This document shows positions 35,554-43,776 of a stretch of 64,000 nt of DNA, piece by piece. Source of the DNA: Kallipyga gabonensis (lineage in GTDB: Bacteria; Bacillota; Clostridia; Tissierellales; Peptoniphilaceae); the NCBI RefSeq assembly GCF_001286805.1, contig NZ_CXYV01000002.1:744001-808000 (forward strand), read 5' to 3'. Each line of letters begins with the position of its first letter. Position 1 is the stretch's first letter. Below the pieces are notes generated by a model. The model saw only the letters and a list, made by a program, of their open reading frames with translations. It ran no database searches and was not told the DNA's origin. A program made the position numbers and the translations under genes.

Positions 35554-36534
35554 ATGGTAGAGAAAAAGTCTGTCAAAGAGATTACCAAGGGGAGAAGGGT
35601 CAGGAAGTGGGCCCGGATTCGCAAGGACCGGCCCAAGGGGAAGAAAAGGGATCGGTCTTTTTCTCTGATAAATCCTCAGGATGAGGTTGCTAAACTGAGC
35701 ATCCGGGTCATCATGATCCTCCTGTCCTCAGTGGTTTATGCTTTTTATTTTAAGGCCTTCCTGACGCCCAACGGGATCCTGCCCGCGGGATTTGCCGGTA
35801 CAACCCGCTTGATCCAGGAATTCGGCAAGGCGTTTTTTGGCCTGGATATTCCTTATAGTCTGCCCTATATCGGCCTCAACCTCCCCTTTGCCTTGCTTTG
35901 CTATAAGTTTGTAGGCAAGAAATTTGTGGGCTTGTCCCTTCTCCAAGTTGTAGCCACCTCCTTCATCATCGACCTCCTTCCCGCCATGCAGGTCACAGAT
36001 GATTTGGTTTTGGTGGTGGTCATTTCCGCAGCCCTGAATGGGCTGGCCATGGGCCTGGCTCTCAAGGCCAATGCGTCTGCCGGGGGAACGGATTTTATTG
36101 CTACCTACGTTTCCAATAAGACCGGGAAGCCCTTCTGGAATGAGATTTTCATCTTCAACCTCTGTCAGCTTTTGCTGGCCGGTCTTTTCTTTGGCTGGCG
36201 GCCGGCTCTCTACTCCATCATCTTCCAGTTTCTCTCCACCCAGGCCATCAATAAGGTCCATGAACGGTACAAGCGCTTTACCCTCATGTTTGTGACCGAC
36301 TCCGTGGAGCCCTATGCGACAGATCTTATGAAGTTGACCCAACATGGAGTCACCTCGGTAAAAGGGGTGGGAGAATATTCAGGAAAGGAGAGAGTCCTCC
36401 TTTATATGGTGGTTTCCAAGTCCGATATGCCTATGATTAATAAGTACCTGGCGGAGCATGGAAAAGGTGTTTTCATGAACGTCATGGACTCCCACGATTT
36501 GACGGGACGATTTTATCTCAAACCGCTGGACTAA
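35554..36534 (+). CDS. YitT-family membrane protein (DUF2179)
   Basis: 326 residues. The start at ATG 35554 is supported by GGGAGGGGAGGG. After about 45 basic residues come five membrane helices (IMILLSSVVYAFYFKAFLTP and others, with AGGTDFIATYVS between) and a cytoplasmic DUF2179 domain at the C-terminus (SVKGVGEYSGKERVLLYMVV). The family is wide-spread in Firmicutes, and its transport substrate is unknown. The basic N-terminal tail (KGRRVRKWARIRKDRPKGKK) is longer than usual. The gene converges with the YlmH gene, with 4 bases between the stops. Confidence 0.88.
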   Translation: MVEKKSVKEITKGRRVRKWARIRKDRPKGKKRDRSFSLINPQDEVAKLSIRVIMILLSSVVYAFYFKAFLTPNGILPAGFAGTTRLIQEFGKAFFGLDIPYSLPYIGLNLPFALLCYKFVGKKFVGLSLLQVVATSFIIDLLPAMQVTDDLVLVVVISAALNGLAMGLALKANASAGGTDFIATYVSNKTGKPFWNEIFIFNLCQLLLAGLFFGWRPALYSIIFQFLSTQAINKVHERYKRFTLMFVTDSVEPYATDLMKLTQHGVTSVKGVGEYSGKERVLLYMVVSKSDMPMINKYLAEHGKGVFMNVMDSHDLTGRFYLKPLD

Positions 36535-36538
36535 AGTG

Positions 36539-37249
36539 TCAAGAATAGCGGAGGAAGGAGAGAACCAGCGACCCCTTCTTCGTTTCCTTAAGCACTTCAA
36601 GAAATCGGGCCTTGCCCTTGTGGCGGAAGGAGATCCGCTGGCCCTCCTCTATGGTGTAGTGATCCCGGGTCATCTGGAGGCCGTCGACGTAGACCAGGCC
36701 CTCTCGGATGGCCTCCTGGGCCTTGCCCCGGGAGAGGCGGAAGAGGGTGGAGACCACCCGGTCGAGACGGAGGGAGGAGACGATGATTTCCACTTCCTCC
36801 GTTTTGGGGCGGGCCTCCTCAGGCAGGTCCTCGATGGTCCGGACTTCCACCCGGGCCCGTCCCACTTGGCTGAGGTTGTTTTGGATGAAATCAGCGACAT
36901 GGCCCTTGACATAGACATAGGCCTTGTCGGGAAAGGCAATAATATCTCCCGTCACCTTCCGGTCCAGGCCCAGGCCCAGGAGGGCTCCAAGATAGTCAGG
37001 ATGGGCCAAGTGGACAAAGGAGGGAGCCGTGGACGTGATTTCCAACAGGGCCAGGTCCGGTTGGCCGGGACCGAAGTGGACCAGCTTTCTTTCCCAGTCC
37101 TCTTGGTAGACAGTGGGTTGGGCATAGGAGAGCCGGTCTTTTATTGTCAGGAATGCTGAAAATTCCTCCGGGGTCAGGAAGTCGGAATCCAGGGGTCGGT
37201 CCTGGTAATAGGCTGTTTGGGCCAAATCTTCAAAGCGGTCGGTGATCAA
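36539..37249 (-). CDS. ylmH: YlmH-like S4-domain RNA-binding protein
   Basis: 236 residues. The C-terminal S4 domain (about 158-225: LRLDRVVSTLFRLSRGKAQE, GLVYVDGLQ) binds structured RNA; the N-terminal part matches YlmH of the division-cluster (ylmDEFGH) group. Homologues have been linked to ribosome rescue and to cell division. Here the gene stands alone, away from ylm/divIVA genes, convergent with the YitT-type gene. The minus-strand start follows AAAGAAGGC, a modest ribosome site. Confidence 0.85.
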   Translation of the reverse strand: MITDRFEDLAQTAYYQDRPLDSDFLTPEEFSAFLTIKDRLSYAQPTVYQEDWERKLVHFGPGQPDLALLEITSTAPSFVHLAHPDYLGALLGLGLDRKVTGDIIAFPDKAYVYVKGHVADFIQNNLSQVGRARVEVRTIEDLPEEARPKTEEVEIIVSSLRLDRVVSTLFRLSRGKAQEAIREGLVYVDGLQMTRDHYTIEEGQRISFRHKGKARFLEVLKETKKGSLVLSFLRYS

Positions 37250-37396
37250 GGGAGCCTTCTTTCTTTACCATCTTCTCTTACGGAATTTTTCCGAGAATCG
37301 GGCAAGTTATGGTATATTCTTAGATGAACCTCTAACCAGCTTAGCACGAAAGAGGCCGAGGTGGAGGCGATTTGGTGAAGAAAGGTGGAAGTACCC

Positions 37397-37777
37397 TTGC
37401 AGAAACGCAATTACTACAGAGATGAGCCCTCCATGGATCCTGTTCGTGAACCTGAGGATGCCTATGATATAGAAGTGACCAACCCCATTCCTGTTCCCGG
37501 AAAGTCGAGATCCCAAGCCTACCGGGCAGAGAGAAGAGGAAGGGTGGAGGAGAGGTCAGGTTCCCCCTATCGACCGGCTCAGGGGGTGGAAAAAGGTCCC
37601 AAACCCAAATCCTCTTACCGCTATCTCATGGTCCTTCTTGTGGTCTTTTTGGTGACTATTTTGTACACGGCCTATTTATTCCGTGGGTTTATCGGAAAGG
37701 GGCCTAAGCCCCAGAGTCAGCCACAGAAAAACTTTGAATTGGTTGATCCATCTTCCGGAGGAGTTTCCATCGAGTAG
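37397..37777 (+). CDS. Small single-span membrane protein
   Basis: About 126 residues from TTG 37397, which AAAGGTGG (37381-37388) favours over GTG 37385. The N-terminal 75 residues are charged and proline-rich. One membrane helix (YLMVLLVVFLVTILYTAYLF) follows, then a short outside tail with PKPQSQPQ. The layout (basic inside, short outside) is like small division or envelope-associated proteins, but no family is recognised. It precedes the acyl carrier protein gene by 100 bases. Confidence 0.6.
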   Translation: MQKRNYYRDEPSMDPVREPEDAYDIEVTNPIPVPGKSRSQAYRAERRGRVEERSGSPYRPAQGVEKGPKPKSSYRYLMVLLVVFLVTILYTAYLFRGFIGKGPKPQSQPQKNFELVDPSSGGVSIE

Positions 37778-37876
37778 GAAGCGGGTGGGATTCATCAAAG
37801 CCCACCATCGGGCCTATTGCGGGCCTATTAGTGATATGGTACTATGATAACCATCAATGTCTGAAAGGAGACTACG

Positions 37877-38140
37877 ATGGAACGTTACGATGAGGTCAAG
37901 GACATTGTCCAAGATGTCCTCGGGGAAAAGGCTCAGGATATCCAACCGGACACGGACATCGTTGAGGATTTGGATGCGGATTCATTGGACTTGGTTGAAG
38001 TGGCCATGGCCATTGAAGACTATTATGGCATCGAAATTGAGGATGAAGCCATTGCTGAGATCCACACCTTGGACGACATCGTTCGGGAATTGAACAAGAT
38101 TCTTGGCGATGAGGCTTTGGGGTCGGAAAAACTTTTGTAA
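37877..38140 (+). CDS. acpP: Acyl carrier protein
   Basis: An 87-residue carrier for fatty-acid synthesis. The phosphopantetheine serine is in DADSLDLVEVAMAIEDYYGI, with the usual acidic helix 2 and IHTLDDIVREL near the end; a short extra tail follows (GDEALGSEKLL). GAAAGGAG precedes the ATG. The activating AcpS is fused to NnrD at 13717. The fatty-acid biosynthesis genes that often flank acpP are not here. Confidence 0.95.
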   Translation: MERYDEVKDIVQDVLGEKAQDIQPDTDIVEDLDADSLDLVEVAMAIEDYYGIEIEDEAIAEIHTLDDIVRELNKILGDEALGSEKLL

Positions 38141-38145
38141 AAGAC

Positions 38146-38174
38146 TTGCAAATATATTTTCTGCTTGCTATACT
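38146..38174 (+). promoter_or_regulatory. Promoter of the Trp-Ile tRNA pair
   Basis: TTGCAA (38146-38151), 17-base spacer, TATACT (38169-38174), 30 bases before tRNA-Trp. Confidence 0.8.
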
Positions 38175-38204
38175 GTTTAGGTCATCTCTTGATGGGGGAA
38201 ACAA

Positions 38205-38277
38205 AGGGGTATAGTTCAGTTGGTAGAACGTCGGTCTCCAAAACCGGATGTCGGGGGTTCGAGTCCTCTTGCCCCTG
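38205..38277 (+). tRNA. tRNA-Trp (CCA)
   Basis: Acceptor AGGGGTA pairs with TGCCCCT (one U-G pair); anticodon loop CTCCAAA. CCA end not encoded. Confidence 0.95.
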
Positions 38278-38283
38278 TTTTAG

Positions 38284-38357
<74 letters not shown>

Positions 38358-38362
38358 TATTG

Positions 38363-38389
38363 ACCCGCAGCATATGCTGTGGGTTTTTT
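38363..38389 (+). terminator. Terminator of the tRNA pair
   Basis: CCCGCAGC and GCTGTGGG (one G-U pair) around CATAT, then TTTTTT. Confidence 0.85.
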
Positions 38390-38431
38390 ATTGTCATCGG
38401 AAGTCCCATGGAAACCGAAGAGGAGGGTTCA

Positions 38432-39496
38432 ATGGCTTTTGAATTGGAGGCGAGGCAAGCCGACAAACTCTTTGAGAGCTTGTCCAAAGAATACGACCTG
38501 TATGCACCCGTCCGGACGGACAAGGAGGCCAATGACGGGGAATCCTATATCCGCTATGAGAAGGTGACGGCCTTCAAGCAAGTGGCCTGGGACCTCCTGG
38601 CTCATGAGCCTGCCAAGGTCGCCATCACTCCGGTCCGGGAGGAGATGATCCACTTTACAGGAGACCGGGCTGTGGAGGATCCGGGCTTTTCCAAAAAGCG
38701 CCTGATCTTCGCCCGCCCCTGCGACATCGTCTCCCAGGAAATCCAGGATAACATGTTCCTGAAAAACGGGGGAATCGTTGATCGCTACTATAAGAGGGCC
38801 AGGGACCGGGTCAAGTTCGCCATGATGGAGTGTGCCGGCGGCCAGGAATCCTGCTTCTGCAACTCCATGGGCGGGACCCGTACGGATGATTGGGCATTTG
38901 CCTGCCGTTTCTCCGAGGACGGCCTTCAGGCGGAGGTCAAGGATCCTTCCCTCGTCCCCTGTTTTGAAGAGGCCGGGGGCAAGGAGGTGGAATACGCCTT
39001 TTCCTATGTAGAAGAGGATGCCAACCCCGTCGACCTGCCCGACCTCTCAGATGAGGAGGTTTACCGGGCGATTCTGAAGGATCCCCTCTGGGATCTTTAC
39101 GGCGACCTTTGCGTTAACGCTCTCCAGTGCACCAAGACTTGTCCCACCTGCACCTGTTTCACGGTCATCGACCGGGCAGAAGAAGGGGAGGATCCCGTCC
39201 GCTATCGGGAATATGCCTCATGCATGGACGATGACTATGAGAAGATGGCCAAGCAGAAGGGGATGCGGACTGACAATGCCATGCGGACCCGCTTCCGGGT
39301 TCTCCACAAGATCCATGACTACCAGGTCCGCTTTGGTGACCGGTCCATGTGCACCGGCTGTGGCCGCTGCACCCGGAACTGCCCTAAGCACATCAATATG
39401 GCCATGATCATCAAGCAGGTCAATAAGGCGGTGGACCGCTTGCATAAGGAAGAAGCCGGCCAGGGAGAAGCAAAACCGGCCGGGGAGGTGGAATAA
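38432..39496 (+). CDS. asrA: Anaerobic sulfite reductase subunit A-like ferredoxin protein
   Basis: 354 residues from ATG 38432 (AGGAGGG at 38420). It is an electron-transfer subunit with cysteine clusters for iron-sulfur centres: CAGGQESCFC, CVNALQCTKTCPTCTC and CTGCGRCTRNCP. The family passes electrons from a reduced carrier to AsrB and the sirohaem subunit AsrC to reduce sulfite to sulfide. Its stop overlaps the asrB start (TAATG). No asrC follows, so the pair may serve another acceptor; related subunits occur in sulfhydrogenases. Confidence 0.88.
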   Translation: MAFELEARQADKLFESLSKEYDLYAPVRTDKEANDGESYIRYEKVTAFKQVAWDLLAHEPAKVAITPVREEMIHFTGDRAVEDPGFSKKRLIFARPCDIVSQEIQDNMFLKNGGIVDRYYKRARDRVKFAMMECAGGQESCFCNSMGGTRTDDWAFACRFSEDGLQAEVKDPSLVPCFEEAGGKEVEYAFSYVEEDANPVDLPDLSDEEVYRAILKDPLWDLYGDLCVNALQCTKTCPTCTCFTVIDRAEEGEDPVRYREYASCMDDDYEKMAKQKGMRTDNAMRTRFRVLHKIHDYQVRFGDRSMCTGCGRCTRNCPKHINMAMIIKQVNKAVDRLHKEEAGQGEAKPAGEVE

Positions 39497-40320
39497 TGAC
39501 GGACACCATGGCGACAAAGAACCCCTACATGAGTCAGGCTCATGAAATCCTGGCCGTCCGGAAGGAAACTCAGATGGAGTGGACCTTCCGCCTGGCCTAT
39601 GATACGGAAAAGATCGACCCCCATCCCGGATGCTTTTATATGCTGGGCATTCCCGGAATGGGCGAAACCCCCATCTCTTTCTCCGAGAAGGGACCGGGCT
39701 ACCTGGACTTCACCCTCCGCAATGTCGGCGAGGTGACCGACGCCATCTTTGCAAAGAAGCCGGGGGAGACCATCCACCTGAGAGGTCCCCTGGGCAATGG
39801 CTGGCCCATGGATCAGTTCCGCGGTAAGCATATGGTCCTCATCGGCGGAGGAACCGGCGTTGCCCCCATCAAGTCCCTCATGGAGGCCGCCTACCATGAC
39901 AAGGACCTCTTTTTGTCCATGACCATCGTAGTCGGCTTTCGTGACCATGAGGCCATCCTCTTTAAGGAAGCCCTGGACAAGTATGAGAAGGATGACTTCT
40001 TCACCACCCTCTACTGCCTGGACAATGAGTCCCACGAGACCTGGCGAAAGGGCTTTGTCACTGAATATCTCAAGGAGATCCCCTTCGCCGAATTCGGCGA
40101 CGACTATGCCGTCGCCCTGGTCGGCCCTCCGCCCATGATGCACTTCTCCGCCCTGGAGCTCATAAAAAACGGTGTGGAGGAAGACCACATCTGGCAGTCC
40201 TTCGAACGGAAGATGTACTGCGGCCTGGGCAAGTGTGGCCACTGCCGGATGAACCAAGACTACGTCTGCACCGACGGCCCCATCTTCAACTACACCCAAG
40301 CCAAGAAATTTGTAGATTAA
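39496..40320 (+). CDS. asrB: Anaerobic sulfite reductase subunit B-like flavoprotein
   Basis: 274 residues of the ferredoxin-NADP reductase/PyrK-like fold. The FAD region (PISFSEKGPGYLDFTLRN) is followed by the NAD(P)-binding GGGTGVAPI and a C-terminal [2Fe-2S] cluster region (CGLGKCGHCRMNQDYVC). It takes electrons from NAD(P)H for AsrA. The ATG overlaps the asrA stop. The catalytic AsrC is missing from the neighbourhood; a terminator and the 43-bp repeat array follow. Confidence 0.9.
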   Translation: MTDTMATKNPYMSQAHEILAVRKETQMEWTFRLAYDTEKIDPHPGCFYMLGIPGMGETPISFSEKGPGYLDFTLRNVGEVTDAIFAKKPGETIHLRGPLGNGWPMDQFRGKHMVLIGGGTGVAPIKSLMEAAYHDKDLFLSMTIVVGFRDHEAILFKEALDKYEKDDFFTTLYCLDNESHETWRKGFVTEYLKEIPFAEFGDDYAVALVGPPPMMHFSALELIKNGVEEDHIWQSFERKMYCGLGKCGHCRMNQDYVCTDGPIFNYTQAKKFVD

Positions 40321-40332
40321 GACAAGGAAAAG

Positions 40333-40368
40333 AAGCCGGACACCTCGAAGGTGGCCGGCTTTTTTATT
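40333..40368 (+). terminator. Terminator after asrB
   Basis: AAGCCGG and CCGGCTT with an inner CACCT/AGGTG stem around CGA, then TTTTTT. Confidence 0.9.
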
Positions 40369-40404
40369 TTGGAATCATACAAAAGGGGTGGTGAGCGGTG
40401 ACAA

Positions 40405-40882
40405 GCCCCCTTATTTGGAGAAATCGGGAAAAAGGGGGAAAACCTGGGCCCCCTTATTTGATGAAATCGGGGGAAAGGGGGAAAAACTTGGCCCCCTTAT
40501 TTGGAGAAATCGGGGAAAAGGGGGAAAAACTTGGCCCCCTTATTTGGAGAAATCGGGGAAAAGGGGGAAAAACTTGGCCCCCTTATTTGGAGAAATCGAG
40601 GAAAAGGGGGAAAAACTTGGCCCCCTTATTTGGAGAAATCGGGGAAAAGGGGGAAAAACTTGGCCCCCTTATTTGGCAAAATCTATTTGGAGAAATCGGG
40701 GAAAAGGGGGAAAAACTTGGCCCCCTTATTTGGCAAAATCAGAGAAAAGGGGGATAAAACTAGCCCCCTTATTTGACGAAATCAAGAAAAAGGGGGAAAA
40801 AACGGCCTCCTTATTTGATGAAATCAGGAAAAAGGCGAAAAACCTGGACCCCCTTATTCGGCGAAACCGAGGAATAAGGGGA
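40405..40882 (+). repeat. 43-bp tandem repeat array, about 11 units
   Basis: Units start at 40405, 40448, 40491, 40534, 40577, 40620, 40663, 40720, 40763, 40805 and 40848. The period is 43 bp, except for one 57-bp unit with a 14-bp internal insertion and one 42-bp unit. Central units are nearly identical and the edges have drifted. Each unit contains CCCCCTT and AAGGGGG, which can pair within or across units, and two G tracts (GGGG and GGGGG). Because 43 is not a multiple of 3, a reading frame passes through all three phases with no stop; a GTG-started frame at 40388-40933 could give a 181-residue Lys/Gly/Pro repeat protein, but I do not call it a gene. Confidence 0.92.
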
Positions 40883-40910
40883 CCAATCACCCCCACCACC
40901 CCACCAAGCA

Positions 40911-40990
40911 TAAGACCCCCAGACCCAACTTGAGCGCATTGCAAATCCGGAGGATTTGCCTAAGCGAAAGTGGGCCTGGGGGTCGTCTTA
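40911..40990. repeat. Large imperfect inverted repeat
   Basis: Outer arms GACCCCCAG (40914-40922) and CTGGGGGTC (40976-40984), middle short pairings, inner GCAAATCC (40941-40948) and GGATTTGC (40952-40959) around a 3-base loop. It lies just past pyrI (minus strand) and after the 43-bp array. It may separate the two convergent transcripts, though T runs are lacking. Confidence 0.75.
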
Positions 40991-41004
40991 CCTGGGGGTT
41001 GTCT

Positions 41005-41436
41005 TTATTCGTCTTCCAAGGATTTTCCGATGGTATCGCAGTAAATGCAGCGGTAGGTCTTAGTTTCCGGGTCGGTCAGGCGGAAGACATGGGGGAGTTC
41101 CTGCTCGATGGAGGTGATGCAGCGGGGGTTCTTGCAGTGGAGGATGTTGGTGATTTTCTCCGGGAGTTCGGGGTGGATTTTTTTGACCACGTGGTTGTCT
41201 TTGATGATGTTGACGGAGATTTTGGGGTCAAAGTAGCCCAGGAGGGCGAAGTCCAGGTCAAGGGGTTTGGCGACCTTGAGGATGTCCTTCTTGCCCTTCT
41301 TCTTGGAATCGGCGTGTTCGATGAGGGCGACCTGGCAGTCCAGTTGGTCCAGGCCCAGGTGGTGGTAGAGGATACGGCCTTTGCCGTTGGGGATGTGGTC
41401 GATGACGATGCCTTCTTGTAAATCGCCTAAAATCAT
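41005..41436 (-). CDS. pyrI: Aspartate carbamoyltransferase regulatory subunit
   Basis: 143 residues: the allosteric nucleotide-binding domain (VIDHIPNGKGRILYHHLGL) and the C-terminal zinc domain with four cysteines (CKNPRC and CIYC), which binds the catalytic chain. It makes the enzyme a class-B ATCase, inhibited or activated by nucleotides. It is the last gene of the pyr operon, and its ATG shares one base with the pyrB stop. Confidence 0.95.
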   Translation of the reverse strand: MILGDLQEGIVIDHIPNGKGRILYHHLGLDQLDCQVALIEHADSKKKGKKDILKVAKPLDLDFALLGYFDPKISVNIIKDNHVVKKIHPELPEKITNILHCKNPRCITSIEQELPHVFRLTDPETKTYRCIYCDTIGKSLEDE

Positions 41437-42365
41437 TAGTGCGCCTCCTTGCTGAGTCCCAGCAGTTTCATAATCAGTGCCATCCGGATGTACTTGCCAT
41501 TTTGGACCTGGCGGAAGTAGGCCGCCCTGGGGTCCTTATCCACCGCCGTGGAGATCTCATTGACCCGGGGCAGGGGGTGGAGGATCCGCATATCCTCTTT
41601 GGCATTTTTCAGCTTATGGGGAGTCAGGATGTAGGAGTCCTTGAGGCGGAGGTAGTCAGCCTCATTGAAGAAGCGCTCCTTCTGGACCCGGGTCATATAG
41701 AGGATGTCCAGCTTGGGGATGGCTTCATCCAGGCTGGAAACTTCTTCATAGGGGATTCCGTTGGCATCCAGGATTTCCGTCTTGACGTTTTCCGGAACCT
41801 TGAGCTCGTCGGGGGAGATGAGGACGAACTTGATGTTGGCGTAGCGGGACATGGCCATGATGAGGGAGTGGACGGTCCGGCCAAACTTGAGGTCGCCGCA
41901 GCAACCCACGACCAGGTTGTCCAGCCGGCCCATCTCCAGGGAGATGGTGATCAGGTCGGTCAGGGTCTGGGTGGGGTGGTGGTGGCCACCGTCGCCGGCG
42001 TTGATGACAGGGATGTCCACGTTATGGGCGGCAACGTAAGGGGCCCCTTCCTTGGGATGGCGCATGGCGATGATGTCGGCGAAGCATTCCACGGTCTTGG
42101 CTGTATCCGCCACGGACTCGCCCTTGGCAACGGAGGAGTTTCCGGCCGAAGAGAAGCCCAGGACCTGGCCGCCCATGGACATCATGGCGGAGGTGAAGGA
42201 GAGCCGGGTCCGGGTGGAGGGCTCATAGAAGAGGGTGCCCAGGATCTTGTGGGCGCAGACTTCCTGGTAGTCTTGGGGGTGGTCTTTGATGTCCTTGCCC
42301 ACCTCGATGAGCTGGTCGATTTCTTCGACGGTCAGGTCGGAGATGGTGATTAAGTCTTTTTTCAT
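41436..42365 (-). CDS. pyrB: Aspartate carbamoyltransferase catalytic subunit
   Basis: 309 residues. It joins carbamoyl phosphate and aspartate, the committed step of pyrimidine synthesis. The carbamoyl phosphate motif STRTR is at residues 50-54, with [14 protein letters not shown] and HPLPRVNEI as further active-site parts. GGAGGAAGC precedes the start. It is followed directly by pyrI and preceded by pyrE, 9 bases away. Confidence 0.97.
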   Translation of the reverse strand: MKKDLITISDLTVEEIDQLIEVGKDIKDHPQDYQEVCAHKILGTLFYEPSTRTRLSFTSAMMSMGGQVLGFSSAGNSSVAKGESVADTAKTVECFADIIAMRHPKEGAPYVAAHNVDIPVINAGDGGHHHPTQTLTDLITISLEMGRLDNLVVGCCGDLKFGRTVHSLIMAMSRYANIKFVLISPDELKVPENVKTEILDANGIPYEEVSSLDEAIPKLDILYMTRVQKERFFNEADYLRLKDSYILTPHKLKNAKEDMRILHPLPRVNEISTAVDKDPRAAYFRQVQNGKYIRMALIMKLLGLSKEAH

Positions 42366-42374
42366 GCTTCCTCC

Positions 42375-43013
42375 TTAGGCGTGGATCCAGGATTCATCCT
42401 GGGGGTGGTCACGGAAGGCCATGAGCTTGGCACGGTCTTCTTCTTCAATATGGCCCGTTTTCAGGGCCGTGTCGACGATGTCATCAAAAGTGGTCAGGGT
42501 GTGGACCTCCAGGGGGTGGTTATGGAAGGCCCGGAGGGATTTGTCCATGGCGTAGGTGAAGATGGCGCAGGCCCCGATGACCTGGGCCCCGGCCTCCTCC
42601 AAAGCTGCCACCACATCCAAGAGGGAGCCCCCGGTGGAGATGAGGTCTTCGATGACCACGACTTTGTCCCCTTTATTCAGGCGACCCTCGATCCGGTTCT
42701 GCCGGCCATGGTCCTTGGATCCGGACCGGACATAGCCCATGGGGAGGTCCAGGCGGTCGGCGACCAGGGCAGCATGGGCAATGCCCGCCGTGGCGGTTCC
42801 CATGAGGACCTGGGCTTCAGGGAAGTGGTCCTTGACCAGTTCAGCAAGGCCTTCCTCCACCTGGGCCCGGAAGTCCGGGTAGGAGAGGATGAGGCGGTTG
42901 TCTGTGTAGATGGGGGATTTGATTCCGGAGGCCCAAGTGAAAGGTTGTCCGGGCCGGAGGAAGACCGCCTGGATATCCAGGAGGCCTTGGGCGATGGGGG
43001 ATGGTGAGGTCAT
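42375..43013 (-). CDS. pyrE: Orotate phosphoribosyltransferase
   Basis: 212 residues from the ATG at 43013, chosen because AAAGGATCC precedes it; an upstream in-frame start would overlap pyrF and lacks a site. The PRPP loop reads VVVIEDLISTGGS, and GTATAGIAHAALVA is a typical second motif. It converts orotate and PRPP to OMP, the substrate of the upstream pyrF product. Confidence 0.96.
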   Translation of the reverse strand: MTSPSPIAQGLLDIQAVFLRPGQPFTWASGIKSPIYTDNRLILSYPDFRAQVEEGLAELVKDHFPEAQVLMGTATAGIAHAALVADRLDLPMGYVRSGSKDHGRQNRIEGRLNKGDKVVVIEDLISTGGSLLDVVAALEEAGAQVIGACAIFTYAMDKSLRAFHNHPLEVHTLTTFDDIVDTALKTGHIEEEDRAKLMAFRDHPQDESWIHA

Positions 43014-43059
43014 AGGGATCCTTTCTGCGTTTTGTGGAGTGGCGGTTGGCATTTGCCGG

Positions 43060-43776
43060 TTATTGGAAGTCCCGGCTGGCCTCCTGGTAGGCAGCCAGGG
43101 GGTCCGGAGCCTGGGTGATGGCCCGGCCCATGACAATGTAAGAGGAGGTGAGCTCCTTGGCCCTGGCGGGGGTGGTGACCCGCTTTTGGTCCTGGGTGGC
43201 CTGGCCTTGGAAGCGGACGCCCGGGGTGACGGTCAGGAAGTCCAAACCCAGGGCCTCATGGATCATGGGGGACTCCAGGGGGGAGGAGACCACCCCATCC
43301 AGCCCGGCCTCCTTGGCCAGCTTGGCATAATGGACCACCACATCCTCCAGCTTGCCGGAGATGGCCAGTTCCCGGTTCATGACCTCCTGGGAGGTGGAGG
43401 TGAGTTGGGTGACGGCGATGAGGAGGGGACGGGTTTTTCCGGCGGCCCGGCTGGCTTCCTCCAGGCCCCGGAGGCCCGCCTCCATCATGGCCCGACCTCC
43501 TTGGGCGTGGAGGTTGACCATGTCCACATCGAGCCCGGCCAGGGACCGCATGGCCATTTCGACCGTGTTGGGGATGTCGTGGAGCTTGAGGTCCAGGAAG
43601 ATCTTATGGCCCCGGTCCTTGATCTCTCGGATGATGGCCGGCCCTTCTTTATAGAAGAGCTCCATACCCACCTTGACGTAGATGGGGCGGTCGAAATGGT
43701 CCAGGAAAGCCATGGTTTCTTTCTTGCCCGGAAAATCGAGGGCGACAATGACTTGGCCTTGGTTGATTTTTGTCAT
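43060..43776 (-). CDS. pyrF: Orotidine 5'-phosphate decarboxylase
   Basis: 238 residues. It decarboxylates OMP to UMP. The catalytic DLKLHDIPNT holds K64 and D67 (with D62), and the start VIVALDFPGKKE is typical of the Bacillus-type enzyme. It overlaps the end of pyrD by 4 bases. AAAGGACCAAG precedes the ATG. Confidence 0.97.
   Translation of the reverse strand: MTKINQGQVIVALDFPGKKETMAFLDHFDRPIYVKVGMELFYKEGPAIIREIKDRGHKIFLDLKLHDIPNTVEMAMRSLAGLDVDMVNLHAQGGRAMMEAGLRGLEEASRAAGKTRPLLIAVTQLTSTSQEVMNRELAISGKLEDVVVHYAKLAKEAGLDGVVSSPLESPMIHEALGLDFLTVTPGVRFQGQATQDQKRVTTPARAKELTSSYIVMGRAITQAPDPLAAYQEASRDFQ

Noticed and set aside
40405-40882. CRISPR array
   Set aside because: The units are contiguous and similar along their whole 43 bases; there are no unique spacers and no cas genes nearby.
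40388-40933. 181-residue repeat protein
   Set aside because: The open frame follows from a stop-free repeat that is also open in other phases; the start context is poor and codon phase shifts every unit. Kept as a repeat, not a gene.
41439-42353. Long plus-strand open frame opposite pyrB
   Set aside because: It is antisense to a clear pyrB gene, has no ribosome site and shows composition typical of a reverse-strand shadow; the same holds for several others opposite pyrF, pyrD and pyrC.
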